NCBI GenBank assembly: GCA_905250115.1
Contig: CAJNOI010000037.1
Coordinates: 248,001 to 312,000 of the forward strand
DNA from: Adineta steineri
Lineage: Eukaryota > Rotifera > Eurotatoria > Adinetida > Adinetidae
DNA length: 64,000 bases
Direction: 5' to 3'
Part shown: positions 16,003-28,784 of the stretch, piece by piece
Layout of the letters: each line of letters opens with the position of its first letter
Numbering within the stretch: the stretch's first letter is position 1
Program-made: the position numbers and the translations under genes
Notes under the pieces: model-generated
What the model was told of the DNA's origin: nothing
Database searches by the model: none
What the model saw: the letters and a program-made list of their open reading frames with translations, nothing else

Positions 16003-16686
16003 GTCTTGTGTGTTGCAGGTAATCGCTGTCTGACTCTCTCGCTGTTTATATATATATATATATGTGTTTCGAACGAAGGTAAAATTATAGGTGAGATAAC
16101 GATGTGTGTTTACTGACCTTGGTTTAATTGTTTTGAATCAACACAGTATTTGAGCGGTGAAAATGAACAAGTGAAAATATCTTGATGGTGTGGGTGCTGA
16201 TATGAATAAGGATATGGAAGAAAATAAAGGGCTGTCACCCACACCAATGTCCAGGCCCCCAGTATCACTAACACCCGCACTCAAATCCAAATACACATAA
16301 GTTCTATTAAAGTTTTTAACAATTAGCACATTACATGTACGGAAAATATCTCAAAATTGAAATATCTCAGCCAAGGTACCCTAGCAGCAGCAGCTCATAT
16401 TTTGAGTATAATAGTTTCTCGATAAGAGTGACTATTTCACCCGAACAAGGCCAAGCTTACTGCTCAACAGTTCGCGACCTTCCATTTGAAGACTTTTTTC
16501 ACCACGATAAACTAATCTACAGGACTACAGTGACGAAAATATGTTTGGTATTTTCAATCGAATGTTTCAAATGTACGATATTGTAATAAAACTTCAAACA
16601 ATTCATTACTTTATTAATAAAATACGATTTAAAGACGAGAATACCTGTACTGATTATCAAAAAAAAGCTGTTTATTGGTAATCTAT
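16003..16686. other. Intergenic with one G-rich/C-rich inverted element
   Basis: A TA dinucleotide run lies near 16048. An imperfect inverted element at about 16180-16290 has GGTGTGGGTG on one side and CACCCACACC on the other. No supported gene was seen. Confidence 0.55.
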
Positions 16687-19600
16687 TTATGGTATTTCAT
16701 ATAATTCTCCATATATTGGATAAAAAGGAGCCTCGTAGCTGGAACCACCACACACTAAAACTTTTTCGTTTAATAATACGGATGCTGTATGACCAATTCG
16801 TTTTGTATTCATATGAGCCACCATTGTCCAAGTTTCTGTTGATGGATCATATAATTCAGTACTATTCAAGACAATAATAGTATTATTACCAGAATGAGAT
16901 CCACCAGTGACTAATACTGTGCCATTTTTTAATATAGATGCTGTGTGTTGATATCGTGCATTATTCAAGCTACCAGTAGTTTTCCAACGTTTTGTAGATG
17001 GATCGTACAACTCCGTTGTGTTCAGCGCAATATGATTCATTCCACCAGTAACTAACACTTTTCCATTTTTTAATATAGATGCTGTGTGCCAATATCGTCC
17101 ATTAGTCAAGCTACCAGTAGGTGTCCAACTGTCGCTTGAGGGATCATACAACACAGTACTTGTTATACCATCAGCAAGATTGAATCCACCGGCAACTAAC
17201 ACTTGTCCATCTGTTAATACGGTTGCTGTGTGTGACATTCGCATCTGTTCATTGCCCGTATTATCAGGAATTGTCCAAATTTCCGTTGATGGATCATATA
17301 ATTCAGAAATATTCAAATTGAGACTATAACCATGCCTATACATAGGTGCACCAGTAACCAATACTTTTCCATTTTTTAATACAGATGATCTGTGCCCCGC
17401 TCGTGTAAAATGCATATTACTGGTAGTTGCCCAAGTTTTTGTTGATGGATTATATAATTCAGCACTATTCAACTCAATAAGATCATTATTACTACGACGA
17501 TACCCACCAGTGACTAATACTTTTCCATTTGATAATACAGATGCTGCGTGAACATTCCGTGCATTAGTCATGCTACCAGTAGTTGTCCAAGTTCCTGCTA
17601 CTGGATCATACAACTCACTATCATTCATGACTCCATAATAATCTCCACCAGCAACTAATACGTGTCCATTTGCTAATACAGATGCTGTGTGAGAAGTTCG
17701 TTGATTATTCATATTGCTAGTATTATACCATTCTAGAAGAGAACATTTGAATATATTTATAGTATACGATCTTTTCATATACAATATTTTTTAAAATTCT
17801 TTTTCTTATTTTGATACAAAACCTTTAAGCATGAGGATGTACTCATCGATTTCTTTCGTTTCGCAAACATGACATCCAGTGTTCGTACGTTATGTATTCA
17901 CTGACATAAAGTCTATAGTTACTTCTATCTTCTCTGTTCCCACATGGTAATATCCATATACTGTCTCTCAGTAACATAATAGATATATTCCTTCGAGTGA
18001 AGGGAGGATGATACGAAAAAAAATTAAATGCGTTTGTGCCTGTCAATTTGTGCCATTCTATTTTGGGAGCCGATCGGAAAAATTTCTGCCGCATATTCGC
18101 TCTTTTGTCATTTATATGAGCTAGCGAACTCCTCGATCATAAAAACGTTGTCCTAAACTCCCTCACTTAACCTGAAAGACGACTACAAGTATCAGTCTGG
18201 TTCTCAACGAAGATAATATATACGCTCTTTATTTACCAAACTTTATCCCCAACATATTCTTCAAAGTCATGAGTGCAATTCATTTATGAATATTTTACTA
18301 CTTCCCTGCATCTCTGCTTTGCACAGCGAATTCTCGTTATGATAGAATTCTACTTCTTTAAGCCAGTTGTACTTTATTGAAAGCAATCGTATTAATCGGA
18401 AAAGGTTGTATTGAGTATAACTCGTTTTCTGTGATACAGGCGGTTCCTCATTACTCTTTCGATACGTACGGGTAGCTGCAACCTGATGCAGACTTTGCTC
18501 AAACATCATTTAGTTTTATTTGGAGAGAATCGTATCATCATATCTTACCTGATAATGGTGCTGTTGACTGAGATGGGGTCTTCGGTGATGCAGACTTTGC
18601 GGCTGATGTAGATGCTGTTGCCATTAGTTCTGTCGTCACAGTATTTATTGAAGCAATCTCATGCGTGACAGTTGATGTATCTAAGGAAACAAATGCATTT
18701 GTAACATCGTTGAATTTGACAGAAATTGTCGAAAATTTATCAATATTTAGAAATACTAAGATTTATAAAATAATCGAATCATTTATGAATTATCTCTCAG
18801 AGATTCAAAGTCCCCACGAAAATTGAAAATTTTGATTAGACAATTTTTTCTAGGAGTTCCTCGCTATGCAATCAGCTAGAATACAAGTTGTGACTTTACG
18901 CTATTTCGAAGATGTGAGTATAATATAGATCTTTTCGACTGAATGAGTCAAAAATAGTTGTCATACATATTTATGTCCCACTCCAGACACCCTCGCCGTC
19001 AAGGTTGAATCAACTGTAATAAGTTCATCAGAATATACATATACGTTACCTATAGTTGTGCTCGATGTCGTACAATTTGCGCCTTCACAATTATAGAAAT
19101 TCGATATCTGATGTTTTGATACCATATAACGACTAAGAATCACAGCAGCGATGCTTATTATAAATAGACAGATAATAGTGGACCCTAGAATAATAGATCG
19201 CCGTCTGCTACATGAATTGATGCAACGTAACAGATGAGTATTTCTTTCGATGATTACTGCTTCAGCTTTCTTCTGAACGAAGTTTTCAAAGTTCTGTACA
19301 TCTTCATCTGTTGCAGTCATTTCAATTATGGACATTTGATTATTTTCGTTACGAACACAATTAGTAATTCGAAATACTGAACAGAGACCAAATAAAATTT
19401 CATTTTCATGAAACTCAGAATATTGTGTAATATCAGCGAATATGACATTGTTCAAATTATAATTGGCGAGAATTTGGAAGATTACTGATTCGTGTGTTGG
19501 TTTAGATATGGCAAACCCTAACGCAATTTCATAATCCTTTGTGGTCGATGTGAACCCGTTGAATGATATTAATCCACCAATATTTTGTCGTATTTGATCT

Positions 19601-20499
19601 AGTTCGAGTGTGGTCATGTTGGCATACCCACGATATACTTTTAATGACTCGTCCGCTCGATCTCGTTTTTGTAATTTGCATAGCTCTTCAAGTTGTTTAG
19701 ATAGATCTTTAATATAAAATCGAAATGCATTAATGGTTTCCATATCTAACGTTCTAAGTGCTTTGTTCACCACTCGATAAACAAAAGTATCTTTGGCATA
19801 CCATTTCGCTGCGTTTTCGGGTTTATAATTGTCGTAGAAATCTGTAATTTCGATCAGTTGTACGCCATTCGTTTCGTACCACGCTTTGCACAACCTTAAC
19901 ATTTTTTCTCTCTTGTTTCCTGACTCACAATTGTCCGTTAGCAGCTCCACATACTTCTTATACCATGAATATACTTCAAGTTCTCGTCCTAAATTAAATA
20001 GAGACTTCAAATGTCGATCACAGATAACAAATTTCGATGACGAGTCTTTTTCGTTTTCAATGACCGCCTTTAACGACGACTGGTTGGTACATATTTCGGA
20101 TACTTTTCGATTTTGAAGGAAGCGTGTACAACTGTCACGATGAGAACTAGCACAGAATATAACTATTGATACAATCTCCTTTGTTGATAACGATTCAGTT
20201 AAGTTGCGGATTATAACATCAGCAAATGCTGCGGATACAACAACCAATACATCCAGGGCTTTGCATAGGTGCTCGATTTCACTGAGGAACTTATCAGTAT
20301 TGTTGTATAATTTATAGTTTTCGCCATTGGTTTCTTTAAACATATTAATGGTATGCTCAGTTCGAGAATTAGGTAACAGCAGCTCCATCATGGCTTCTTC
20401 ATCGATCCATACTAATGTAATATTACGGTCATTGTTGTATGTTGCTGTTGTTGTATTTGATTCTTCATTGTGTAATTCATGATATTCATATGTGCTCAT
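16687..20499 (-). CDS. Predicted ADP-ribosyltransferase-transmembrane-kelch fusion protein
   Basis: Three exons fit exactly: 19050-20499, 18549-18680 and 16687-17732, giving 875 residues. Exon 1 ends in phase 1 (G), exon 2 restores GAT and again ends in G, and exon 3 begins AA so that GAA-TGG opens the first kelch blade. Exon 1 carries an N-terminal alpha/beta module, then an ART domain with Arg in VYRGYANM (about 287), STT in FTSTTKDYEIALGF (about 318) and ExE in HENEILF (about 365). A membrane segment follows at about 436-456, preceded by RRRS, which suggests N-in/C-out topology. Exon 2 is a Ser/Thr/Ala/Pro linker. Exon 3 has seven kelch-type repeats (HTASVL..G.VLV.GG...ELYDP...W), enough for one full propeller. 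The start is the ATG at 20499, after a likely 5'-UTR acceptor. Catalytic ART residues look intact. The main doubt is the 816-bp second intron and the GTAACG donor. The alternative is two neighbouring genes. Confidence 0.68.
17733..18548 (-). other. Long intron of the ART-kelch gene
   Basis: 816 bp between the linker exon donor (GTAAGATATG) and the acceptor just before the first kelch blade. It is much longer than the usual 50-60 bp here. Two short frames inside (about 17843-18094 and 18267-18509) have no recognisable domain. Confidence 0.5.
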
Positions 20500-23400
20500 T
20501 TTCAGGTTCAAATACTGTTAACAAAAGAAAAAAGTTCAGATAGAAATGCAATTCAACGATCATGCAAAACTAGTCTAACACACTCCATCGTTAAAATGTA
20601 TACAAGGTAGTCCATCAGCCACTTTGGCTCACTACATAAATTCATGTATTACTTAATGGCCTCGACTAATGATCAAGTGGGTGACCATTGATTTTCGAAA
20701 AAGTGCTGATATCATATGAAGATGGTATAGAGGATCAACTCTGCAAAGTGAATTAGACCTGAACACTTACGGTCCACATTCAGAGCTTCTTTTCTCAATG
20801 TTTTACCTACAGCTTTGGAATGGAAGAAATAATAGTTTTAGGAACGGGGCTCAAAGCGTAGACCGCATGCGTTCAGGTCTAAGTCACTTCGCAGAGTTGA
20901 TCCTCTATATTATCTTGATATTATATCAGCACTTTTCTGAAAATCAATGATCATCCATTTAACAATCCGTCAAGACCATATAGGAATAGATAGTACTATG
21001 CGGCGAGACATCCGCGTTCGAAGTTCGAATGATAAAAATCAAAAATCTCTATCGGGCTCCTATCGAAAGTTATTTGCACTGAAAGAGTGCTGGGAATAAG
21101 ACTTCTCTCTTGTTAAAAATCCCATTAACTATTATTCTCTGTTTTTCTGACATTTGAGTCGATATTAGCAGTGAATGTGTAATGCACATTACGTTCTTAT
21201 TTACCTACGTCCTCACCAGAAAAAGACAGGGAATAACGATGGTTTAGCTAGTTTATAGGGAAAAATAGTAAGGAATTACTAAATTATTTGTTATTTTTCG
21301 TATTCTTTGGCGCCGGTACAAACCGACTATCCTTCCTCATAATTTCAAAGATGAGCGTTAGAGAAAAAAATTCTATTCGATAATGCGATCTAATATGCTC
21401 TTTCGAACAATAGTGAAATATGTAGAGTAACAGCATTGATGAGTTTTTAAAGTAACAAGTAAGCGATTTCGAAGACGACGTACTCTAGATAACATGGACA
21501 ACGCAATCAAAAATGCCAATACATTTACGATAGAAAAACGTTTGATTGCTGCTTGAGTGTGCCACGTGTATGTATACCAGAAAACAAATAAACCTTATAT
21601 AAAAAGGTAGTCAGAACGATAAACGACCATGAGTCATCTAAACATACGTGTCGCTCGATCGTATATTTTAGTATACCAATATAAAGAAACAGTATCGAAT
21701 AAAACATAAATCTATCATACTTTATTTTCGCCAAACGCAATAAGAAAAACACGTGACTGGTTGTAAAATAATGTTTTTCTCTCCTCTGAAGAAAGTGATA
21801 GAAAACGTAAACCGGACCACGCGCATGGAAAGATTTTGTTGCACTGCTATTTTCTATTCTATATATCTCAATTCAAGTATTGCTACCTTCTGCCAGCGAA
21901 CTTCAAAAGATAGATAATAATACGTCGATCATATTCACACAAATAACTGGCAAAGAATAAATAGTAAATACGAATAAAAACTATCTGGAAACTTACAAAG
22001 TTCAAAACAAATTCGAAGCAAAGAAAGACTAATATAATAGGTTAAGAAAGAATTGACTATTAGAGTTTGACTCTATATGTAGTTAGTAAAAGAAAAAGAC
22101 AGCAAGATTTAATGATACTATTTGATGAGCAGCCATGACGAAGAACGAAGAAAAAACTTTCGAATGAAAATATAGGACCAATGATTTTTGCTTGTTGTGC
22201 ATTCAGCTTGAATATCGCGAAGAATGACTAACAGCCTCGCTCGACTGTAACGCGCTTTCAGTGTATAATAACCGACGATCGCGCAGCTATGGTTTACTGT
22301 TTTCTTTTAAATGACTAATATTTCTTGTTTTGCATACAGACCCGCATTGAATGATGTGTGACTGAGTCGAACTGAGAAAAAAAATTTAATAATATTCGGT
22401 TCTCTTTCATATGCAAAAATTACAGATGAAAAGTGAAAATCGTTTTTCGATACGTAACTTGGCTTTCTTTTCTCTCAAAATTTATTACTGATCCCGAACA
22501 TATAGTTCTTTTTTGAAAATATTTAAAATCAAATGAAAATGAATGTTGAATTATTGAGAGGCACTGTATATACTATAACATATTTATTACAGTTACTAAG
22601 ATTTATAAATCAAATGTAATACTACGTTAAGTATGACTAGAGTTAAAATTAATTTATGTGAATTTTATTGTGGTGGTTTCCATAGAGCTTATTATATAAC
22701 ATTAGTATGTTGAAATTTTCTATAGGATGTTTTAAGCTATAAGATCGATTTCTATTTAGAACAAGACTAGATATTTTGAAACAGTTTTATAGATGAACTA
22801 AAGATAGAATTACTTCACTCCACCATTAGCTTCACATACATTAAAATGAAATACACTAGCTAGAATGATGGAATATGGATAACGGCATTTTAGATTTTTT
22901 CCCAGTTTATTGTAGTTTTAAAACTGAAGAACCAATATATTAATTGTATTTTGTTTTTTAAGAGGTAGAACATGTGACAATTTATTACCTTCATGAAAGA
23001 AAACAAGAAACGGCAGAGACGGATGATAACTATCAAAAATAAAATAAATACAATCAACAGCTTATTTTAATCACACCATCGTTTCTTGATCTCAAATTAT
23101 TTTATCAGTGGTGAATTGACTTGCTTGTTGCATACATTATGTGTCATAAATTTGGATACTCGAAAAAACTTGTCTCTATATAGACAGAAAATCAATCATG
23201 ATGGACGGATATTTACACGAATTTTTGGTGGCCTTGTCGATGTTTCAAATGAAACACTGCTAGCTAATTTATTTTAATTAAAATCAATTTTATATTAGAA
23301 AAACTAATTTAATCAAAAAAATACCATCAAATTTGTTTTTGATTTTTCTGATTTGTTTATGAATGAAAAAAACAGTTTTTATCAATCGGCTTGTCCAGCT

Positions 23401-26185
23401 AACGGCGACCCAGCATGGCTAATGTTAATGTTCAGTTTTTTCGACTTTAAACATAATTACTTTGTAAAGCAGATTCACTTGTGTAAGAATATGAGTTTTG
23501 TTCATCGATGGCAATTCACATTATTTATTATTGCATTTATTCCATCTATGGTTATTGAAAGTTTTTTTAGAAAACTGTTTAGTTAAAGAATTTTTCGTTA
23601 ATAATAAGCAAGTTTTTCAATAATCTGGAAAGGTTTTATAAGAATAATGTTATACAGAAGAAATTGTTCAATAATTTGAAATAGACACTATAGAATCTAC
23701 AGAAACTATTTGAATTGCTGTTTAATTGATAAACGAAGATTATTTTTCAATGAATATTTTTAAATACATTGACATTTCTTATCGATATTAAATTCATTTT
23801 AGTAAAAAATCATCAGTAAAACTATCACATTCTATCGCTTTTTATCTTTTGGTGTAACAAAATTCAGTAAAATATTTAAATGGGGTAACAATATTTTGAT
23901 TAGGAGCGTATTGAATCAATGAAAACAAAAATTTCGTTAGAAAATATTTTATCTGAAATTTTAACTTGATCGATCTCTAATAATTTCATTTCATATGTTT
24001 TTGTTGTATTACTTTTGTTGCACAAAGTATTAGACATACTTAGCATATATGTAAATAAAAAGAACAACATTTATTGTTTTGATTTAATCATCAGATTATT
24101 TAAAAGTTATTCGAGCGACGAAAAACGATTTCGATCTATTAAATTGAAAATGACAACTTGATGGTGTAAATTTTATTTATCGAAATCGATTTCAATCAAT
24201 TATTATTAAAAATTCAATCTGGTATCTTTATTTCTATTCTTCTTTTCATCGATCAACAAACAAGTGCCTATTCTTGGTAACAAATTTTTTTGTTACTCTT
24301 TAATAAAGGTACATCTGGTTGTAGAAAATCAACAATAATTGAATTAATATTTGAAATTTGAATCTTCTATAGTATTTGTCATTGTAATTTTTTGATTCTA
24401 TATGAATGTATTTAAGTTAGAATTGTTTGACAAGAAGCAATTTTATTTTATATGATAATAAAAGAAAATATCAATTATAGAGATAATATTCAAAATGATA
24501 TTCAAATAGACGAAATTATGGAAACAGCTAAAAAAGCAAATGTTCATCATTGTATTCAACAACTTATAAATGGAAGTCATATTACAAAGACAATTAAATA
24601 TTTTCTTACGAGATATCAACCAATTTGTGGCGGAAAAGGAATAAAATGATGTAGGGAATAATAACAATGAATTCATATTATCAGAGATTTTAGAATAAAA
24701 TTAATTTCTATTATTGTTTATCTATTGCTAAATTATTAATTATAAATTCAAAAATATTATTTCGAGGTGAAGATAACTGTTTATGTACAATTATTATTAA
24801 ACAACAATCAGGTCTGACAATTTATTAAGCCAATTTGCGAATCATCTCAATCGATTAATAGAAAATTTTGTTTTATTTAATAGAAAATATTTTTTCTTTA
24901 ACAATATTTTATGTAATCAACGGAATTTGTTTTTTTATATACTTACGGTAGTTATTAGATACCAGATTCATTTTGAATCTTCTATATGGATATTTCGAAT
25001 AACTATAAAAATACCCACAAACATACATACGTGCATACCATCCAATCTACATACACATTAAAGAGACACATAAGGACTCGTATATATATCATCAAGTACA
25101 TTAACAGAAACAGAAAAAAAACAGATTATAATAAAGAGATGATCACATCCTAAGAATGAAAAATACAAAAATATGTTGTGAAGGACAGGTTGATAATGGT
25201 AGGAATCCATAAAATTGCGTATTTGTACTGAAACTTAAACGATAAATCATAAAATTCCAAATAATTTCTATTTAAATCTAACCAACTCATGTTCGTCCGT
25301 AACCATTTTTCATTTATATTAAACATAAATTAGTCTCTCTTTCAATTAAAAGGATAATATTTCTATAACATGTGTTTCAATTTTTCCTTTTTGATGAATT
25401 CTTTATTGAGTTGAGAAAAGAAAGTACATTGGAATGTTAAATAATAATAATAAAGAATCTAACAAGCAATTAAATGTTCTTGTTTATTAATATTTAACTC
25501 ATTGGTTATGCGTAGTAAAAAAGAAACAAATATGATCGTTCTATTTCAATGAATACATTATTTAAATGATTATTACAAGAAGAGAACATTGATATGCAAA
25601 GAAAAATAGAAGACGAATATTGAAATAAGGTGAGCAACAAAAAATTAAGATTTGTTTTCGAACATCTTCTTATCGACACCCATACTCTCAAGATCAATTA
25701 AATGGACACTTTTTGTATCAATATCAGAGAAATGCTCACGGTTCAAATCAATACGAATAAGATTAGTGAAAACTCTCAGATAGGAACAAAAATAATACAC
25801 TTAACGAAGCTTCTCGTTAATCTAGTTCAGAAAGATTTCGAGTGTGAACATCACTCTATTCTTAATAAAAAAAGAGCCCTTTTGATCGAATTGTAATGGA
25901 GATATTGTATATTCATAACAATAACAAAAGTTATTTTTATTGTTTGATTGTTTATCAATCATTGAAGAATAAATTTATTTTTTAGTTGAAAACTAATTTT
26001 TCATCGATTTCCTTTTGTAAGTGAATCCCGACGATCATGTCTACAATTAATTTATCGCCGGTGTAAATACTCGAATCGGCTGTTTACTTTACTTACGTTT
26101 AATTTTCATAATTATTTTCCGGCATATATTAACTCAATTGTATTTCATCGTTATACAGTGAAAAGAATTTTGTTGAGATTTATCT
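20500..26185. other. Large gene-poor intergenic region
   Basis: About 5.7 kb of AT-rich DNA. It contains the foldback element listed separately and scattered frames of 60-80 codons without domains or splice-supported continuations. A 65-codon frame at about 24452-24649 is the most protein-like of these but is not recognised. Confidence 0.5.
20655..20981. mobile_element. Foldback/MITE-like element with about 110-140 bp inverted arms
   Basis: The left arm (about 20655-20795) pairs with the right arm (about 20843-20981). Matching blocks include AAAAGTGCTGATAT, AGAGGATCAACTCTGC and TTAGACCTGAAC against their reverse complements. The loop is under 60 bp and there is no coding capacity. This is a non-autonomous DNA element. 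Its superfamily cannot be assigned from the sequence. Confidence 0.82.
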
Positions 26186-27291
26186 ATGGTAAGTGCAATT
26201 GAAACAGTAAAATCAAAGATAATCGATCATTATCATGTCGATGACCAGGTTGTAAAATCAACTTATGACGAAGCAGTACAATTAGATCATCGTATTGCAA
26301 CGTTGACCGATTTGACTCAATTGAATTCAATTAATAATAAAGTAATATTTTGCTTAACAAGTATAATCTGTGAATATTGTGACGATAAAGAATCAACAAA
26401 GTAGATATTAAAATTCAAAAAATAATTAATAAGTTTTTTTTCATTGCTAGAATTTATTTAAATGCACTGATGTTTTTATTAAATACTGATGATAATATCG
26501 ATGCTCAATATTCGTGTGCCAAGAAAAGTGATGGCCACCTTTTGAATGCCACACTTTGGGTCTATTTCTCTCATACGTGATTATTTTCTCCCCTACTTCC
26601 GATTTCCTTTCTCTCCATATATTTTCTCTCTCCGATGTATTCGGAAAACAGTAAGTTGATAATTGTATCAACTTCATACATTTATTCTTACTCGTTATTA
26701 TTATCAATGTTCAATAAAACATTACGTTTCGGTGCTATCCGAACAATTGACACTATTTCTTCCTTTACAACTTATATATATATTGTTTAGAAGCTTATTG
26801 CATCTCTTTTCCGTTACAATTAGCAAGGGATTAAAAGTATTGGTATATTTTTTGAAAACTTCCCATAATTATTGTGTGAGTAAGACATTGTTTAAAAAAT
26901 TAATAATCATTTTTGTTTGTATTATTCTAGGTAACAAAAAATTTTGATTCTATTAATATGAAGGATGTATTTATATCCATCAATTCTAATATCAGATTAA
27001 TGCATGAAATTATCACAGAAAAACGACGAGTTGAAGAAATTGAACTAATTAGTCAAGTAAGAAAAAAATTTGCATTTGCTAATAATTTTTTTTCTGTTGC
27101 TTTAGATCAAAAATGATTTTAATTCATTTACGTAAGTATTCATCAATTTAATTTATCTGTAGTTATTAAACTGTATGTTTTTTTAGAAATGAACATCAAA
27201 TTATATTATCCGTAAGTTTTATTTGTGTTTGTTTTTCATTAATTATAAATTGTATTTAATAGGAGAACAGTGATATTGATGATGATGATTG
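26186..27291 (+). CDS. Small acidic-tailed helical protein, unknown, five exons
   Basis: Exons 26186-26341, 26931-27056, 27106-27131, 27187-27211 and 27262-27291 join in one frame to give 120 residues ending in DIDDDD. Each junction has GT-AG ends and compatible phase, including two exons of only 25-26 bp, which is unlikely by chance. The N-terminal half (ETVKSKIIDHYHVDD...) and centre (RLMHEIITEKRRVEEIELISQ) are predicted helical and charged, as in small coiled-coil subunits of larger complexes. No family was recognised. The first intron (about 590 bp) is long and could hide another exon. The ATG is directly followed by GTAAGT, so a different 5' exon is possible. Confidence 0.55.
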
Positions 27292-27656
27292 ATCGTGATG
27301 GTATTGGTTCAAAAGCTGATTCTTTTTTGTTTTTTTCTTTTGTCATATGATTTATAAAAAATGTGTAAATATTTGTCTCCTATGGATGTTATAAATTTAT
27401 CAAAAACATGCAAAAAAATCTATATTTCAATTGAAAATAATGATTATTTTTGAATCGAGATTATATGAGCGTTATTGTAATGATATATTTCAAAACAACA
27501 AAAATTATGATTATGATTTATATCGAACAAAAGAACATTTACAAAAGTTTCAAAAATATTTTCGACGAGGATGTGGGTGTCAGAGTAAGATTTATGTAAG
27601 ACCAAAATCCACTCTCCGGATGGTTACTGCGGTTGTGGTTGTTATTCTTGTGCTTG

Positions 27657-27980
27657 TTAGGGTTGCTGTAAGATTATTTTTGCATTATCTAGACAATAAA
27701 AAATATATAAAAAAGCTAATATTTTAAGAAACTTTGAAATTTATGAAATACTTACGATAATAATGCGATTCACGCTGGTTGATTTGTTCATTATCTAACG
27801 TTCGAGACATGCTCGTTGTCTCTAAATCCATGAACTGCGCTGCACAAGCATCATACTATCATAATTAAAAAAGAAATGTTTATTTATAAATATCTATGTT
27901 TAGAAAGACAATCATACCGCATTGACGACTGCTTGTGCAATTATTGGTAAATTGTTTTGTTGGTTGTTTTGTTGGTTCAT
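27657..27980 (-). CDS. Tiny Gln/Asn-rich protein, copy 1 of tandem pair
   Basis: Exon 1 (27918-27980) encodes MNQQNNQQNNLPIIAQ and a few further residues. Exon 2 (27756-27855) continues YDACAAQFMDLETTSMSR and ends in phase 1. A short third exon (27657-27688) can close the frame after HNAKIILQQP. Total is about 64 residues. There is no known domain. The same two-exon head occurs about 0.8 kb away (28465-28784) with a different tail, so this is a local duplication. Exon 3 is the least certain part. Confidence 0.45.
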
Positions 27981-28464
27981 ATTATTTACAAAAAATAATC
28001 CAGTAGAATCCAATAACCCAGGTCGATCATTCAGGCCATCTGAAACGGTGAAATTCCTGCCACTTTTGGTCGTATTTCACCATTTACGGACCGTTATATC
28101 CTACCTAGGAAGTAATAGATACGGATGAAAACATATGAAATTCTGATAACTAATGTATAATTATTCCTACTGTTTTTCGAACTAAACCGTGATAGTTATC
28201 ATATTTGACTTAGTTTCTGCGTTATAGAAAATATTTAATTAGTTTTCACAAATCTATCTTTGTTTCAGAATGTACCTTATTGTTCTCTCGCTTAAATAAA
28301 TGCTAAATAATAACTGTCTAATGTGGTCAAAATTAGTATGCACCCAATATGTTTGTATTTGAAGAAGAGGATCCTGTAATTATTAAATATCTAAATTCGT
28401 AAGTTTTAGGCTTTATTTATTAATAATAATCGATCAGACGGAAATCAATATAGTGCATCTATAA

Positions 28465-28784
28465 TTATGATATTGGATTGGTACTGAGCCCTTCTTTAGA
28501 TGAGGATAGCTCTCTTACTTTGAAAGCCAAACAGAGTGTCCCATAATTTTTGAATACTCTGCAGTAGTCATCTTCTCCAAGTTCGATTATTTTATTTGGC
28601 AGTTTCTGAGTCATACTCTTTGTCTCTAAATCCATGAACTGCGCTGCACTAGCATCATACTATTATAATTAAAAAAGAAATGTTTATTTATAAATATCTA
28701 TGTTTAGTAAGAAAATCATACCGCATTGACGAATGCTTGTGCAATTATTGGTAAATTGTTTTGTTGGTTATTTTGTTGATTCAT
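28465..28784 (-). CDS. Tiny Gln/Asn-rich protein, copy 2 of tandem pair
   Basis: Exon 1 (28722-28784) and exon 2 (28465-28659) give 85 residues. The first about 38 are nearly identical to copy 1 at 27657-27980 (one V/F, one C/S and one T/K change), including the intron position and intron sequence. After LETKSM the reading frame continues uninterrupted into an unrelated tail (QKLPNKIIELGEDDYC...) and stops at 28465. No domain is recognised. Either copy could be a decaying duplicate. Conservation of splice sites and mostly conservative changes argue that the shared part was coding. Confidence 0.5.

Noticed and set aside
17843-18509. Frames inside the ART-kelch intron
   Set aside because: No domain, and using them would break the phase match between the linker exon and first kelch blade.
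21000-21070. GTTCGAAGTTCGAAT, like a tRNA T-arm
   Set aside because: No matching acceptor stem, anticodon arm or D-arm could be folded around it.
24443-24676. Overlapping 65- and 77-codon frames on opposite strands
   Set aside because: The plus frame looks mildly protein-like but has no family, no splice continuation and no neighbouring exons that fit.
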